A DNA stretch of 64,000 bases from Acidiluteibacter sp963716125. GTDB taxonomy: Bacteria > Bacteroidota > Bacteroidia > Flavobacteriales_E > Vicingaceae. The stretch is taken from positions 372,001-436,000 of the forward strand of contig OY970294.1 of NCBI GenBank assembly GCA_963716125.1. Direction: 5' to 3'. The notes under the pieces are model-generated. The model had not been told where the DNA came from, made no database searches, and saw nothing but the letters and a program-made list of their open reading frames with translations. Shown here piece after piece: positions 8,689 through 18,419 of this stretch. Both the position numbers and the translations under genes were made by a program. Numbering within the stretch: the first letter of the stretch is position 1; each line of letters begins with the position of its first letter.

Positions 8689-9420
8689 ATGTTGGATACC
8701 ATTAAGCTTGAGAAAATAATATTTTTAGATATTGAAACGGTTCCCTTGTTTTCAAAGTACCAATTACTATCCAAAAAGTGGAAAGAATTATGGGAGAAAA
8801 AAGCACAGTATCTAGTTCAGGAAGAGCAATCCGCAGAAGATATTTATCAAAGAGCAGGAATTTATGCTGAATTTGGGAAAATAATATGTGTATCTATAGG
8901 AATCATTAGAGAAATTGAAGGCAAACAAGTTTTTAGAATCAAATCTTTTTATGGCGATGATGAAAAAACATTATTGGAAGAATTTAGTGAAATGTTAAGA
9001 ACACATTTCAGATCGTCTGATTATTTATTATGTGCCCACAATGGTAAAGAGTTTGATTTTCCCTATTTAGCACGCAGAATTTTAGTGAACGATTTAAAAT
9101 TGCCGTATTTATTGGATACTGCCGGTAGAAAACCATGGGAAATTCAGCATTTAGATACTTTACAGCTTTGGAAGTTTGGCGATTACAAACATTACACCTC
9201 CTTAGATTTATTAACTACATTATTTCATATCCCTACGCCAAAATCTGATATTGATGGCAGTGATGTAGCACGCCTTTATTGGGAAGAAAAAGATTTAGAT
9301 CGTATTGTAGAATATTGTCAAAGAGATGTATTGGCAATAGCACAATTACTACTCAAATACAAAGGAGAAGCATTGATTGACTCAAAGTCAGTATTTATAA
9401 CAAATCCAACTATAAAATAG
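8689..9420 (+). CDS. Predicted 3'-5' exonuclease (PolB-like, DnaQ fold)
   Basis: 243 aa RNase H-fold exonuclease of the DNA_pol_B_exo2/PolB-like type. Motif Exo I is FLDIETVP at about residues 11-18 (catalytic Asp/Glu). Exo II is CAHNGKEFDFPYLARR around residue 120. Exo III is YCQRDVLAIAQLL near the C-terminus, with the catalytic Asp. These residues are intact, so an active nuclease is expected. It is a stand-alone gene with gaps of 75 bp before and 163 bp to the next start. Its substrate in vivo (DNA repair or RNA) is not shown by the sequence. Confidence 0.88.
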   Translation: MLDTIKLEKIIFLDIETVPLFSKYQLLSKKWKELWEKKAQYLVQEEQSAEDIYQRAGIYAEFGKIICVSIGIIREIEGKQVFRIKSFYGDDEKTLLEEFSEMLRTHFRSSDYLLCAHNGKEFDFPYLARRILVNDLKLPYLLDTAGRKPWEIQHLDTLQLWKFGDYKHYTSLDLLTTLFHIPTPKSDIDGSDVARLYWEEKDLDRIVEYCQRDVLAIAQLLLKYKGEALIDSKSVFITNPTIK

Positions 9421-9470
9421 TCCAAAATTATTTTATATTGTGATGTGTTAAATGCCGAAACAGATAGAAA

Positions 9471-9504
9471 ATAGTACAATGAGTTGAAAGCGAAATTGTA
9501 CTAT
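9471..9504. promoter_or_regulatory. 10-bp inverted repeat between exonuclease and GH genes
   Basis: ATAGTACAAT at 9471-9480 and its exact complement ATTGTACTAT at 9495-9504, with a 14-nt loop. It has no T-run after it, so it is a better candidate for an operator or an RNA hairpin in the leader of the glycoside hydrolase gene than for a terminator. Confidence 0.5.
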
Positions 9505-9583
9505 ATTGAAATCGTTATCGGTATTATATCTTAAGTACTGAAGGAATATAGTATTTTTGACTTCTTTAACTGATCGCTCAACT

Positions 9584-11248
9584 ATGATTAAATTATCACA
9601 ACTTTTCTTATTCTCTACTTTTGTTTTATTAGTTTCTTGTAATTTGCCTAGTAATGAAGATGATAGCCCAAGAAAAGAAGGGTTTGTTTATTTGGAAGGC
9701 AAAGAGTTTATGTTAGATGGTGAAAAGTTTTTCCCCATTATGATGAATTATATGTTTGATATGAGAGAAATGGATGGAGAAATATTTTTTGGACCTAGTA
9801 ACTCATATGACTCATTGTATATTTACGAAGGAAAAACAAAAATAGAGATTCAAGAAAGATTGAGAGTACACTTTCAATTAATCAAGGAGTTAGGATTTAA
9901 TACTATTAGATTAGTGGGCGCAATTTCGGAATCTTATACAGATGAAACAGGTGAACTTTTAATATCAACAATTGATGAATCAGAAAATAAAAATTATGAA
10001 GCTTTTAAAGGGAATGAAATTAAGTGGTTTAATTCTATGCATGAATTAATTTCAATTATAGATGAATTTGAGTTAAAAGTTATGTTTCTATTTCCCAAAC
10101 CAATGGCAAATATGAATTTTAATGTAAATAGATTAGAATTTGTTGAGGAAGTTTTGATTCATTTTAAAGAAAATACAACAATTTTTAGTTACGACTTTTT
10201 TAATGAACCAATTTATTTTGATAAAAGTGAATTAAAAGATGGAGAAGACAAAAGAAGATCAAAACAAGAAGCTTATGAAATAGTAAATGCATGGAAAGAA
10301 TTAATTGATGAACGAGCCCCATATCATTTAATGACAATTGGTTTTTCAGAACCATTGGAAGTTTTTGAATGGGATCCTTCTATTTTACCTGTTGATTTTG
10401 TTTCTTTTCATACTTATAATCCATTGAGAGTTCCAAATGAAATTTATTGGTGGAGTAAGTATGTCAATAAACCATGGATGGTTGGTGAAACTTCATTGCC
10501 TGCTGACAATGATTCTATAAGTTACATCGAACAAAGACAGTTTTTAATAGAATCTTTTAAAAGAACTGTAGATTGTGGTGGAGCTGGATTTGGCTGGTGG
10601 CAATTTCAAGATGTGCATTGGGGAGATAATTATGAACACAATTATACAGCATTATTGAATCATGATGGAATCACTAGACTAAAGGATACAAGTAAAGTAA
10701 TTTATGGAGGTATAAAACCTGCTGCATTAGAACTGAAAAACATATTACTTTATAAAGGAAGTGGAAAATGTGACTGTATGAATAATTACTTTAATATGAT
10801 TGGTTATCATAATATAAAAATAAATGGTAGAATAATCGATGAAAGTGGTAAACCTATCGAAGGGGCTGTTATTAGAGGGTGGACAATATGGTGGGGAATT
10901 GGAGCTAATACTTTTACTGATAAAAACGGGGAGTTTAATTTATATTCAAATGATGAATTTGTTCATTTTGAAATTTCTGCACCTGGGATGACTAAAATAA
11001 AGTTTGATCATAGAGTAAATTATAATAACAAGGATAAGGAAGCTAGTATGTTTCAAACATTACAAAATAAAGAATGGGAATACCATAATATTCATTATAA
11101 ATGGTTTTTGAAAAATAATGACACAGATTCAATTGTTGAAAATGAGCCATATGTTTTCAACTTTAAAGAAAATGCATTTAATCAATATCAATTCTACGGC
11201 TCTTTAGGTACCAGAATGTTAAAGACCTTAGATTTTGTAAAAAAATAA
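9584..11248 (+). CDS. GH5-like glycoside hydrolase lipoprotein with C-terminal regulatory-like domain
   Basis: Probable cell-envelope glycosidase. I start at ATG 9584, which gives a clean lipoprotein signal (LFSTFVLLVSC, Cys19); a TTG at 9557 would add nine residues before it. The central TIM-barrel part has a NEP motif (FFNEP, probable acid/base Glu, about residue 212) and a later GETS motif (nucleophile Glu, about residue 300), the clan-A/GH5 arrangement. The C-terminal part has a CarboxypepD_reg-like beta-sandwich (KINGRIIDESGKPIEGAVI). Substrate is not evident; no SusC/SusD pair lies nearby, so this is not a classical polysaccharide utilisation locus. The ABC ATPase starts 2 bp after the stop. 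Confidence 0.8.
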   Translation: MIKLSQLFLFSTFVLLVSCNLPSNEDDSPRKEGFVYLEGKEFMLDGEKFFPIMMNYMFDMREMDGEIFFGPSNSYDSLYIYEGKTKIEIQERLRVHFQLIKELGFNTIRLVGAISESYTDETGELLISTIDESENKNYEAFKGNEIKWFNSMHELISIIDEFELKVMFLFPKPMANMNFNVNRLEFVEEVLIHFKENTTIFSYDFFNEPIYFDKSELKDGEDKRRSKQEAYEIVNAWKELIDERAPYHLMTIGFSEPLEVFEWDPSILPVDFVSFHTYNPLRVPNEIYWWSKYVNKPWMVGETSLPADNDSISYIEQRQFLIESFKRTVDCGGAGFGWWQFQDVHWGDNYEHNYTALLNHDGITRLKDTSKVIYGGIKPAALELKNILLYKGSGKCDCMNNYFNMIGYHNIKINGRIIDESGKPIEGAVIRGWTIWWGIGANTFTDKNGEFNLYSNDEFVHFEISAPGMTKIKFDHRVNYNNKDKEASMFQTLQNKEWEYHNIHYKWFLKNNDTDSIVENEPYVFNFKENAFNQYQFYGSLGTRMLKTLDFVKK

Positions 11249-11250
11249 TT

Positions 11251-13011
11251 TTGAAAAATTTACTACTTCAGTATAAAAATCTAAAAACAGAATTTGAATC
11301 CAAAAATAGCACGTTCGTAGCTGTTAATGGAATTAGCTTTGAATTGAATAAGGGTGAAATCGTAGCGATTGTTGGAGAGTCTGGCTCAGGTAAGTCTGTT
11401 ACTTCACTTTCTACCATGCGTTTAATCTCCAAACCTGGGAAAATTAGTGGAGGTGAAATAATTTATACTTCTAAAAATAACCTTACTCAAGATTTATTGA
11501 AGCTTTCAGAGAAAGAAATGAGAGCTTTAAGAGGTAATAAAATAGCTATGATTTTTCAAGAGCCTATGACCTCCTTAAATCCTGTTTTTAAATGTGGAGA
11601 GCAAGTTTCCGAATCTTTGATGCTACACCTCAACTTAGATAAAAATCAAGCTAAAAAGAGAGTGATTGAGCTTTTTGAGGAAGTTTTATTACCTAGAGCA
11701 GAAGAAATATATAATAGCTATCCACATCAAATTTCAGGAGGGCAAAAACAACGAGTAATGATAGCGATGGCTATAGCCTGCAATCCCGAAATTTTAATTG
11801 CCGATGAGCCTACCACAGCATTAGATGTAACCGTTCAAAAATCTATTTTAGAATTGCTCAAAGGATTGCAGCAAAAACATAATATGGGCATTATTTTCAT
11901 TACCCATGATTTGGGAGTTGTTGCTGAATTGGCTGATAGAGTAGTTGTAATGTATAAAGGTAATATTGCAGAAGAAGGAACAGTTAATGAAATTTTTAAT
12001 CATGCAAAACATCCTTACACTAAGGGATTATTAGCCTGTCGTCCACCATTAAATCGTTTATTAAAGGGTTTGCCAACTATCAGTGATTTTATGAAAGTGG
12101 ATGTGCAAGGCAATTTTAAATCTATTGACTTAACAGTTGATCAGGTACTTAAAAAATTAGAAATTTCTAAAGAAAGTAAAAAGCTTGATCAAGATAAGAT
12201 TTATCAAAATAAGCCATTATTAGAAGTAAAGAATTTAAAAGTTTATTATCCAATAGAAACATCCATTTTAGGTAAAGTAAAAAGGGAGTTAAAAGCTGTA
12301 GATAATTTAAGCTTTGATGTTTACCCTGCTGAAACTTTGGGTTTGGTGGGAGAATCTGGTTGTGGTAAAACAACTTTAGGGCGCGCTATTTTACAATTGA
12401 TTAAACCAACTGATGGAGAAGTGTGGTATAAAGGGAAAAACCTTTGCGAATTAAGCACTTCTGAGATGAGAGAGATGCGAAAAGAACTGCAAATAATTTT
12501 TCAAGATCCTTATTCTTCATTAAACCCAAGAATGAGTATAGGCGAGGCGATTAAAGAACCGATGACCGTTCATGGAATTGGAAACTCTTTAAGCGATCGA
12601 AAAGAAAAAGTGATTCAATTATTGCAAAAGGTTGGTTTAGAAGCTCATTCATATAATCGTTATCCCCATGAATTTAGTGGAGGGCAACGACAACGAATTT
12701 GTATAGCAAGAGCTTTGGCAGTCAACCCAAAATTTATTATTTGTGATGAATCCGTTTCAGCTTTGGATGTTTCTGTTCAGGCTCAAGTACTTAATCTATT
12801 AAATGATTTAAAGAGAGAAATGGGCTTTACTTATATTTTTATTTCTCACGATTTATCGGTTGTTAAATTTATGTCCGACAGAATGATAGTAATGAATAAA
12901 GGCAAAATTGAAGAAATAGGAGTAGCAGAAGATATTTACGCCAATCCACAAAAAGAATATACTAAGAAGTTGATTGCTGCTATACCAAAAGGGGAGGTCA
13001 AAAATGAGTAA
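11251..13011 (+). CDS. Fused oligopeptide-type ABC transporter ATPase (DppD-DppF / YejF-like)
   Basis: 586 aa with two complete ATP-binding cassettes. First half: Walker A GESGSGKS (about 42-49), signature SGGQKQR, Walker B LIADEPTTALD. Second half: Walker A GESGCGKTT (about 368-376), signature SGGQRQR, Walker B IICDESVSALD. Each half ends with the oligopeptide-type extension (HPYTKGLLACRPPL). This is the layout of fused Dpp/Opp/YejF/GsiA ATPases that power peptide or small-molecule uptake. No permease or binding protein is nearby, so partners must be elsewhere. The start is TTG at 11251, 2 bp after the previous stop; no ATG lies before the first cassette begins. Confidence 0.92.
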   Translation: MKNLLLQYKNLKTEFESKNSTFVAVNGISFELNKGEIVAIVGESGSGKSVTSLSTMRLISKPGKISGGEIIYTSKNNLTQDLLKLSEKEMRALRGNKIAMIFQEPMTSLNPVFKCGEQVSESLMLHLNLDKNQAKKRVIELFEEVLLPRAEEIYNSYPHQISGGQKQRVMIAMAIACNPEILIADEPTTALDVTVQKSILELLKGLQQKHNMGIIFITHDLGVVAELADRVVVMYKGNIAEEGTVNEIFNHAKHPYTKGLLACRPPLNRLLKGLPTISDFMKVDVQGNFKSIDLTVDQVLKKLEISKESKKLDQDKIYQNKPLLEVKNLKVYYPIETSILGKVKRELKAVDNLSFDVYPAETLGLVGESGCGKTTLGRAILQLIKPTDGEVWYKGKNLCELSTSEMREMRKELQIIFQDPYSSLNPRMSIGEAIKEPMTVHGIGNSLSDRKEKVIQLLQKVGLEAHSYNRYPHEFSGGQRQRICIARALAVNPKFIICDESVSALDVSVQAQVLNLLNDLKREMGFTYIFISHDLSVVKFMSDRMIVMNKGKIEEIGVAEDIYANPQKEYTKKLIAAIPKGEVKNE

Positions 13012-14362
13012 GATTTCTTGGAGTAAATTTGCCATAATCATATCTCTATTAGTTGTTATAAATAATATTTTTCAAAATAAATATTATAAAGAAAAATATG
13101 GAGTAATAGCTCAGGATGTTGTGTTTTATTATAGCTACCTTCCATCGTTCTTTATTTATAATGATATGACCCTTAATTACGGCAATGTTTTAGATAAAGA
13201 GACAGAAGATTACTATGTATGGTATACTACGGGGCCTAAAAATCAAAGAATAATAAAAACGACAATTGGTGTTGCATATTTATATATGCCTTTCTTTCTT
13301 ATTGCTCATCAATATGCGAAAATATCAACTTATGAATCAAATGGATTCACATTACCTTATAAATTTGCCATACAGTTTGCCGGCGTTTTTTATTTGCTTT
13401 TAGGATTAATTTTTCTAAGAAAATTTCTATTATCTTTTTTTAAGGATTCAATAGTTGGAATTGTTTTACTTTTAATAGTACTAGGTACAAATCTATTCAA
13501 TTACTCTACTTATGAAGGGGGTATGAGCCATGTATATAGTTTTTTTCTATATTCTCTCTTTCTGTATTTATTAAGAAAATTGGAATTATTTCAAAGATCA
13601 AAACATTTAGTGTTAATTGGAATTATATTAGCATTAATGATTTTAATAAGGCCAACAAATATATTAGCTATATTAATTTTTTTATTTTGGAATGTTAAAT
13701 CGCTTGACGATTTACGAAAAAAAATTGCTTATTTATTTATTAATTATAAAGCAATTGGACTAGCATTATTAGGTGCATTTGTAATTTTCTTACCCCAATT
13801 CCTCTATTGGAAATTTATTTCAGGAAGTTGGATTTATTATTCATATACATCAGAGGAAAATTTCTTTTTTACAGATCCCAAAATTTGGAAAGGAATTTTT
13901 GGTTTTCAAAAAGGATGGCTTATTTATACGCCAATTATGCTGTTTTCAATAATTGGTATTTTTTCTAAATCTATAAAAATTAAAAAATACCGAACCGCAA
14001 TTATTTTTTTTCTTACTATACAATTATATATCATTTTTTCATGGTGGTGTTGGTGGTATGGTGGATCATTTGGAATGCGTCCTATGATTGATTTTTATCC
14101 TCTATTAGCCTTTCCGTTGTGCGTTTTTATTGAGAATGTTTTTTCAAGTCCAATTAGAAAAACAATTACTATTATTGGCACATTATTTTTTATTTGTTTA
14201 AATTTATTTCAGACTTGGCAATATCGAGAAATTATACTTCATTACGATGGAATGACAAAAGATACTTATTTTTTAATTTGGGGTAAAACAGTTCAACCGG
14301 AAGGGTACTGGGAAACTTTAAATATTCCAGATTATGAGGCAGCTAAGAAAGGAGTAAGATAA
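13004..14362 (+). CDS. Polytopic membrane protein, GT-C-like glycosyltransferase
   Basis: 452 aa with about ten hydrophobic segments. I start at ATG 13004, which overlaps the end of the ABC gene by 8 bp. The long extracytoplasmic loop after the first membrane helix and the pattern of membrane helices fit lipid-sugar-dependent GT-C transferases (PMT/ArnT-like). Shared landmarks with the protein at 18416-20257 are an early YYxYLPxxF, GTNxFxY, RPT/RPS in the middle, LPQ(F/L)LYW, and a GxFGxxxGW block. A conserved WWYGGSFGMRP block sits near the C-terminal third. The GT2 gene follows after 21 bp and could make the lipid-linked sugar donor. Acceptor and sugar are unknown. Confidence 0.75.
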   Translation: MSKISWSKFAIIISLLVVINNIFQNKYYKEKYGVIAQDVVFYYSYLPSFFIYNDMTLNYGNVLDKETEDYYVWYTTGPKNQRIIKTTIGVAYLYMPFFLIAHQYAKISTYESNGFTLPYKFAIQFAGVFYLLLGLIFLRKFLLSFFKDSIVGIVLLLIVLGTNLFNYSTYEGGMSHVYSFFLYSLFLYLLRKLELFQRSKHLVLIGIILALMILIRPTNILAILIFLFWNVKSLDDLRKKIAYLFINYKAIGLALLGAFVIFLPQFLYWKFISGSWIYYSYTSEENFFFTDPKIWKGIFGFQKGWLIYTPIMLFSIIGIFSKSIKIKKYRTAIIFFLTIQLYIIFSWWCWWYGGSFGMRPMIDFYPLLAFPLCVFIENVFSSPIRKTITIIGTLFFICLNLFQTWQYREIILHYDGMTKDTYFLIWGKTVQPEGYWETLNIPDYEAAKKGVR

Positions 14363-14383
14363 TACTATTAAAATTTATTATAA

Positions 14384-15319
14384 ATGAAAATTGCTGTAAT
14401 AATTCCTGCATATAAAGTAAAAAATCAAATAGTTGAGTTAGTTTTATCAATAGATAAGGCTGTTAAAATTATTTACGTGATTGATGATTGCTGTCCTGAT
14501 GGGAGCGGCAAATTTTTACAGGAGAATATTAAAGATGATCGATTAAAAGTTCTTTTTCATGAAAAGAATCAAGGAGTAGGTGGAGCAATGATAACAGGAT
14601 ATCGCCAATTTCTCAATGATGAGCAAGCTGATATTGCAGTAAAATTAGATGGAGATGGACAAATGAATCCATCTTTAATTAAATTCCTTGTAAAACCAAT
14701 AGTTGAAGAAAATGCTGAATATGTTAAGGGGAATCGGTTTTTTAATATATCAGGTTTGCATAGTATGCCTAAAACGAGATTGTTTGGAAATAGTATGTTA
14801 TCATTGATAAATAAATTTGTAAATGGTTATTGGCACATTATGGATCCAACCAATGGTTTTACAGCTATTCATAAAAGTACTTTAGAAAAATTAGAATTGT
14901 CAAAAATTGATAAACGATATTTTTTTGAAAGCGATATGCTTTTTCGTCTTGGAATAAATAGAGCTATTGTAATTGATTTTCCTATGAATTCAGTTTATGA
15001 TGAAGAAGAAAGCAATTTAAAAATAAGTAGAATTCTGTTTGAATTTCCTCCTAAATATTTAGTGCGGTTTTTCAAGCGGATTTTCTATAATTATTTCCTA
15101 AGAGATTTTAATGCCGGCACTATACAGTTATTTCTAGGAGCGATATTATTTACTTTTGGCTCTGTGTTTGGGCTCATTAAATGGATTCAAAGTATAAATA
15201 CTGGGATAGAAGCTACTGCAGGTACAATAATGTTAGCTGCTTTGCCCATTATTTTAGGATTTCAATTTTTGTTGGGATTTTTAAATTATGATATACAAGA
15301 TAATACGAGAACAAAGTAA
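14384..15319 (+). CDS. GT2 glycosyltransferase (polyprenyl-phosphate sugar transferase type)
   Basis: 311 aa. N-terminal GT-A domain begins MKIAVIIPAYKV and has the nucleotide-binding VIDDCCPDGSG and the metal-binding DGDGQM motif, then a conserved DPTNGF-type block. Two hydrophobic segments close the protein (about 235-262 and 275-300), the membrane anchor seen in GtrB/DPM1-like enzymes that move a sugar from a nucleotide to polyprenyl phosphate. It follows the GT-C-like gene by 21 bp, and the two probably form a donor-synthesis and transfer pair. Sugar specificity cannot be told. Confidence 0.87.
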   Translation: MKIAVIIPAYKVKNQIVELVLSIDKAVKIIYVIDDCCPDGSGKFLQENIKDDRLKVLFHEKNQGVGGAMITGYRQFLNDEQADIAVKLDGDGQMNPSLIKFLVKPIVEENAEYVKGNRFFNISGLHSMPKTRLFGNSMLSLINKFVNGYWHIMDPTNGFTAIHKSTLEKLELSKIDKRYFFESDMLFRLGINRAIVIDFPMNSVYDEEESNLKISRILFEFPPKYLVRFFKRIFYNYFLRDFNAGTIQLFLGAILFTFGSVFGLIKWIQSINTGIEATAGTIMLAALPIILGFQFLLGFLNYDIQDNTRTK

Positions 15320-15326
15320 TCTTGAC

Positions 15327-16070
15327 TCATATTAAAAGGTAGATTTTTTTATGCTTCAAATAAATCCTTAACAACTCAATAGGAGTTTTAAACAAATAGG
15401 AAAAAGAAATTTTCGATTCCCCTTTTTCTTCCCATTTTGATAATGGAATTTCAATAATTGGAGTTTTATTGGAGGTGTAAAACTTCGAAGATTTTAAACG
15501 GAAAAGCAATTCCACATCAAATAATCAAGTCCTAATAAATTTATCCTTAAACAATTCATCAATTGCTCCTTTTTTTAGCATTTTGGCATCACACGGGGTA
15601 TCATATACAGGAATTTTAAGCATTTTACTAGCCACTGTTGCGAAAACTCTCCCAAAATAATGTCGATACCATTTTCTCTCAATTTGTGTTAATCCTAATA
15701 ATTTAACTCTGGGGCCTAAAATAAAAATTGGATTTTTAAGTTCAATTTGTTCAATAAAGTTATAAATTTCTTCTAGTGGTGTAGCCAAATCGGCATCAAA
15801 ATAACCAACATAATCAAAATTGGCATCTTTGGAATGTAACATTGCTAACCTCACAGCCTCAGCTTTACCCACATTTTGTTTTAAATCTAAAGTTAACATT
15901 TTTATATTCAGTCTGTAATTGATTTAAAATGCCAATGGTGTTGTCTTTACTGCTATCATTTACTATTAGGAATAGAAACCCTAACTTATCATTTTCAAAA
16001 AACCTATAAACTCTTTTACTGGAAATCTATTTTCTTCATTGTAGCAGAGGATTATGAGGAGAAATTTCAT
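15327..16070 (-). pseudogene. GT2 glycosyltransferase (DPM1-like), decayed
   Basis: A start at 16070 gives MKFLLIILCYNEENRFP, the N-terminus of a GT2 enzyme. The frame is lost at the A6 run 15997-16002 (T6 on the coding strand), after which another frame reads FLFLIVNDSSKDNT. A second shift near 15899-15903 leads into the frame with KQNVGKAEAVRLAM, YFDADLATP and YDTPCDAK. A TGA at 15525-15527 replaces what should be a Trp before LFDVELLFRLK; the same frame then continues to 15327. Together the pieces rebuild an enzyme of about 245 aa. Three independent lesions make this a true pseudogene. It converges on the preceding GT2 gene with a 7-bp gap. Confidence 0.9.
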
Positions 16071-16154
16071 TTGACCAATTTAAGAGACAAAATTAAATTT
16101 ATAAAGAATTCTAGATAAATAATAAGTTTATTTGCTATTCAACTTTAATTTAAA

Positions 16155-17705
16155 ATGAAAAAGGTAATCCATTTATTGGGCAAGTATGAGAGTCTAATTT
16201 TTTTAATATTTGTAATACTTAATTCTTCACCTATCTTAATTGGAAAATATTTTCCTACAATGGATGGGGCTGCACATCTATATAATGCACAAATAATCGA
16301 AAAGATTGTATTTAGTCCCTCAAGTTTTTTTACTGAATTCTTTCATATTAACCATGAAATTATTCCTAATTGGCTGGGACATTTTTTATTAGTTGTATTT
16401 AATCTTATTTTTCCAGAATTTATTTCTGAAAAACTCCTTTTGTTAATAATCTCTATCGGAATACCATTTGTCGGTAGAAAAATAATATTACATATAAATC
16501 CTAATAACAGTTTAATATCTTTTTTGTTATTGCCTTTTGTTTTTTCAACATCATTTATATTAGGATTCTATAATTTTTCTTTAGGTGTTTTGCTTTTCTT
16601 ATGTACTTTATATTTTTGGATGTCTGTAAAGGTTAAAGTCTTAAAATTTTACCATCTTTTTATACTATCAATATTGTTACTATTATTATATTTCGCTCAT
16701 GCTTTAGTTTTTCTAATTACACTCTCTGGTTTAGCACTTTATTTATTTTATAACTTTATAATTAAAAAAGACAATAAAAAATTTAAAAAAAATATTCTTT
16801 TTCTTTTAATTGCTTCTATAATTCCACTCATCTTTTTTGCTAATTATTCTTTGAATAGAAATGTTTTAAAAGAATCAGAGTATCTTGAAACAAGTACTTT
16901 GACAGAACAATTAATTTCAATGGATACATTAATAGGTTATAATAAACCAATTGAACAAACCTATCTAAATATATTATTTTTGTGTGTATTTTTTCTTTTT
17001 TCAATTCAATTTTACAAAAGATTTCAGAAAAAGAATAAAAAATGGATATTCACTGACTATTGGCTAATTTTTAGTGTTTGTATTTTAATTGGATATTATC
17101 TTCTTCCGAATTCTGGTGGTGGTGCAGGATTTATTTCAATGCGTTTGGCATATCTATTTTTTATCTTAATTATTATTTGGATATCATCACAAGAAAAAAT
17201 AAACAAAACAATATTGGCATTGATAGTAGCTTTAAATTTATATGGTAGTTTTAAAACTATTATCTATTACAATAATGTGGTAAAAGATTTAAATACAGTC
17301 GTTCATTCTATAGAAGATTTATCAAATAAAATTCCTGAAAAGAGTATTGTTATTCCTTTTGATTTTTCTAATCATTGGATAATGAATCATTTTTCAAATT
17401 ACCTTTCTGTCAATAAAGAGATTTTAGTATTGGAAAACTATGAAGCAAGCTTATATTATTTTCCCACTCAGATGAATATGAAATCATTCCCAAATGCAGT
17501 TATTAAAGGAGCAGAACTCAATAATTGTCCTAGCTGGTTAAGGAATTCAAATAATTCATTTGAGATAGCTAAATATATTTTTATTTTGGGTGTATTAAAT
17601 AATGCTAACCAAAATTGCATAAATGAATTAACAGGTAATTTGGATTTAAACTATAATTTGGAATTTAAGAATAGTCATTGTAGCCTCTATCGTTTAATCG
17701 ACTAG
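16155..17705 (+). CDS. Polytopic membrane protein, probable GT-C-type
   Basis: 516 aa with about eleven hydrophobic helices and a soluble C-terminal part of about 130 residues. An early DGAAHLYNA motif after the first helix fits the acidic metal/donor-binding loop of GT-C enzymes. It is very rich in Leu, Ile and Phe. It is not obviously closer to the paralogues at 13004 and 18416 than to GT-C proteins in general. It stands alone on the plus strand between the decayed GT2 gene and two minus-strand glycosyltransferase genes, converging on the latter with no gap. Assigned to surface glycan assembly by context. Confidence 0.65.
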   Translation: MKKVIHLLGKYESLIFLIFVILNSSPILIGKYFPTMDGAAHLYNAQIIEKIVFSPSSFFTEFFHINHEIIPNWLGHFLLVVFNLIFPEFISEKLLLLIISIGIPFVGRKIILHINPNNSLISFLLLPFVFSTSFILGFYNFSLGVLLFLCTLYFWMSVKVKVLKFYHLFILSILLLLLYFAHALVFLITLSGLALYLFYNFIIKKDNKKFKKNILFLLIASIIPLIFFANYSLNRNVLKESEYLETSTLTEQLISMDTLIGYNKPIEQTYLNILFLCVFFLFSIQFYKRFQKKNKKWIFTDYWLIFSVCILIGYYLLPNSGGGAGFISMRLAYLFFILIIIWISSQEKINKTILALIVALNLYGSFKTIIYYNNVVKDLNTVVHSIEDLSNKIPEKSIVIPFDFSNHWIMNHFSNYLSVNKEILVLENYEASLYYFPTQMNMKSFPNAVIKGAELNNCPSWLRNSNNSFEIAKYIFILGVLNNANQNCINELTGNLDLNYNLEFKNSHCSLYRLID

Positions 17706-18419
17706 TTACTTAATTAACCAATATTTAATAATGCAATATATAGCTCTAAACCCATCTTTCCATCCTATTTTTTTACCTTCTTCATAGGTTCTACCATAAT
17801 AAGAAATACCTACTTCATAAATACGAATTTTTGGAATTCTTGAAAGTTTTGCAGTCACTTCAGGTTCAAATCCAAAGCGTTTTTCTTGAAGATGCAAAGA
17901 TTGTGCAATCTTAGTATCTATTAATTTATAACAAGTTTCCATATCTGTTAAATTCAGATTGGTAAACATATTAGAAAGTTTGGTTAAAAACTGATTTCCA
18001 ATAGAATGCCAAAAGAATAAGATACGATGAGGATTGCCTCCTATAAAACGAGATCCAAAAACAACATCGGCATTGCCTTCAACTACTGGTTTTAATAAAT
18101 CATTGTATTCCCTAGGGTCATACTCTAAATCGGCATCTTGTACAATTAAATAGTCTCCGGTAGCTATAGAAATAGCTTTATGAATAGCTGCTCCTTTTCC
18201 TTGATTTGTTGTTTGACTAAAAAGTTGAATACCTAAATTTGGATTTTGTTGAATGTAGTTCTCAATAGCATTTACAGTATTATCTGAAGAACAATCATTT
18301 ACAATTATAATTTCCTTTTGAAAGTTATTCAATAATTGAACATCGCGCACTTTATCTAAAATTAAATGGATAGTACGCTCTTCATTGTATGCAGGTATTA
18401 ATATGGAAAGTTTTTTCAT
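17706..18419 (-). CDS. GT2 glycosyltransferase (DPM1-like, soluble)
   Basis: 237 aa, no membrane anchor. GT-A domain: LSILIPAYNEERTI at the N-terminus, VNDCSSDNT nucleotide-binding loop, DADLEYDP metal motif, VFGSRF and DMETCYKLI blocks typical of dolichyl- or polyprenyl-phosphate mannose/glucose synthases. The start overlaps the stop of the upstream GT-C-like gene by 4 bp (ATGA), so the two are translationally coupled; it probably makes the lipid-linked sugar used by that protein. Confidence 0.9.
   Translation of the reverse strand: MKKLSILIPAYNEERTIHLILDKVRDVQLLNNFQKEIIIVNDCSSDNTVNAIENYIQQNPNLGIQLFSQTTNQGKGAAIHKAISIATGDYLIVQDADLEYDPREYNDLLKPVVEGNADVVFGSRFIGGNPHRILFFWHSIGNQFLTKLSNMFTNLNLTDMETCYKLIDTKIAQSLHLQEKRFGFEPEVTAKLSRIPKIRIYEVGISYYGRTYEEGKKIGWKDGFRAIYCIIKYWLIK

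Noticed and set aside
15327..15515. Independent small gene
   Set aside because: It is in frame with, and continues, the GT2 pseudogene after a single TGA; the sequence VELLFRLK is the known continuation.
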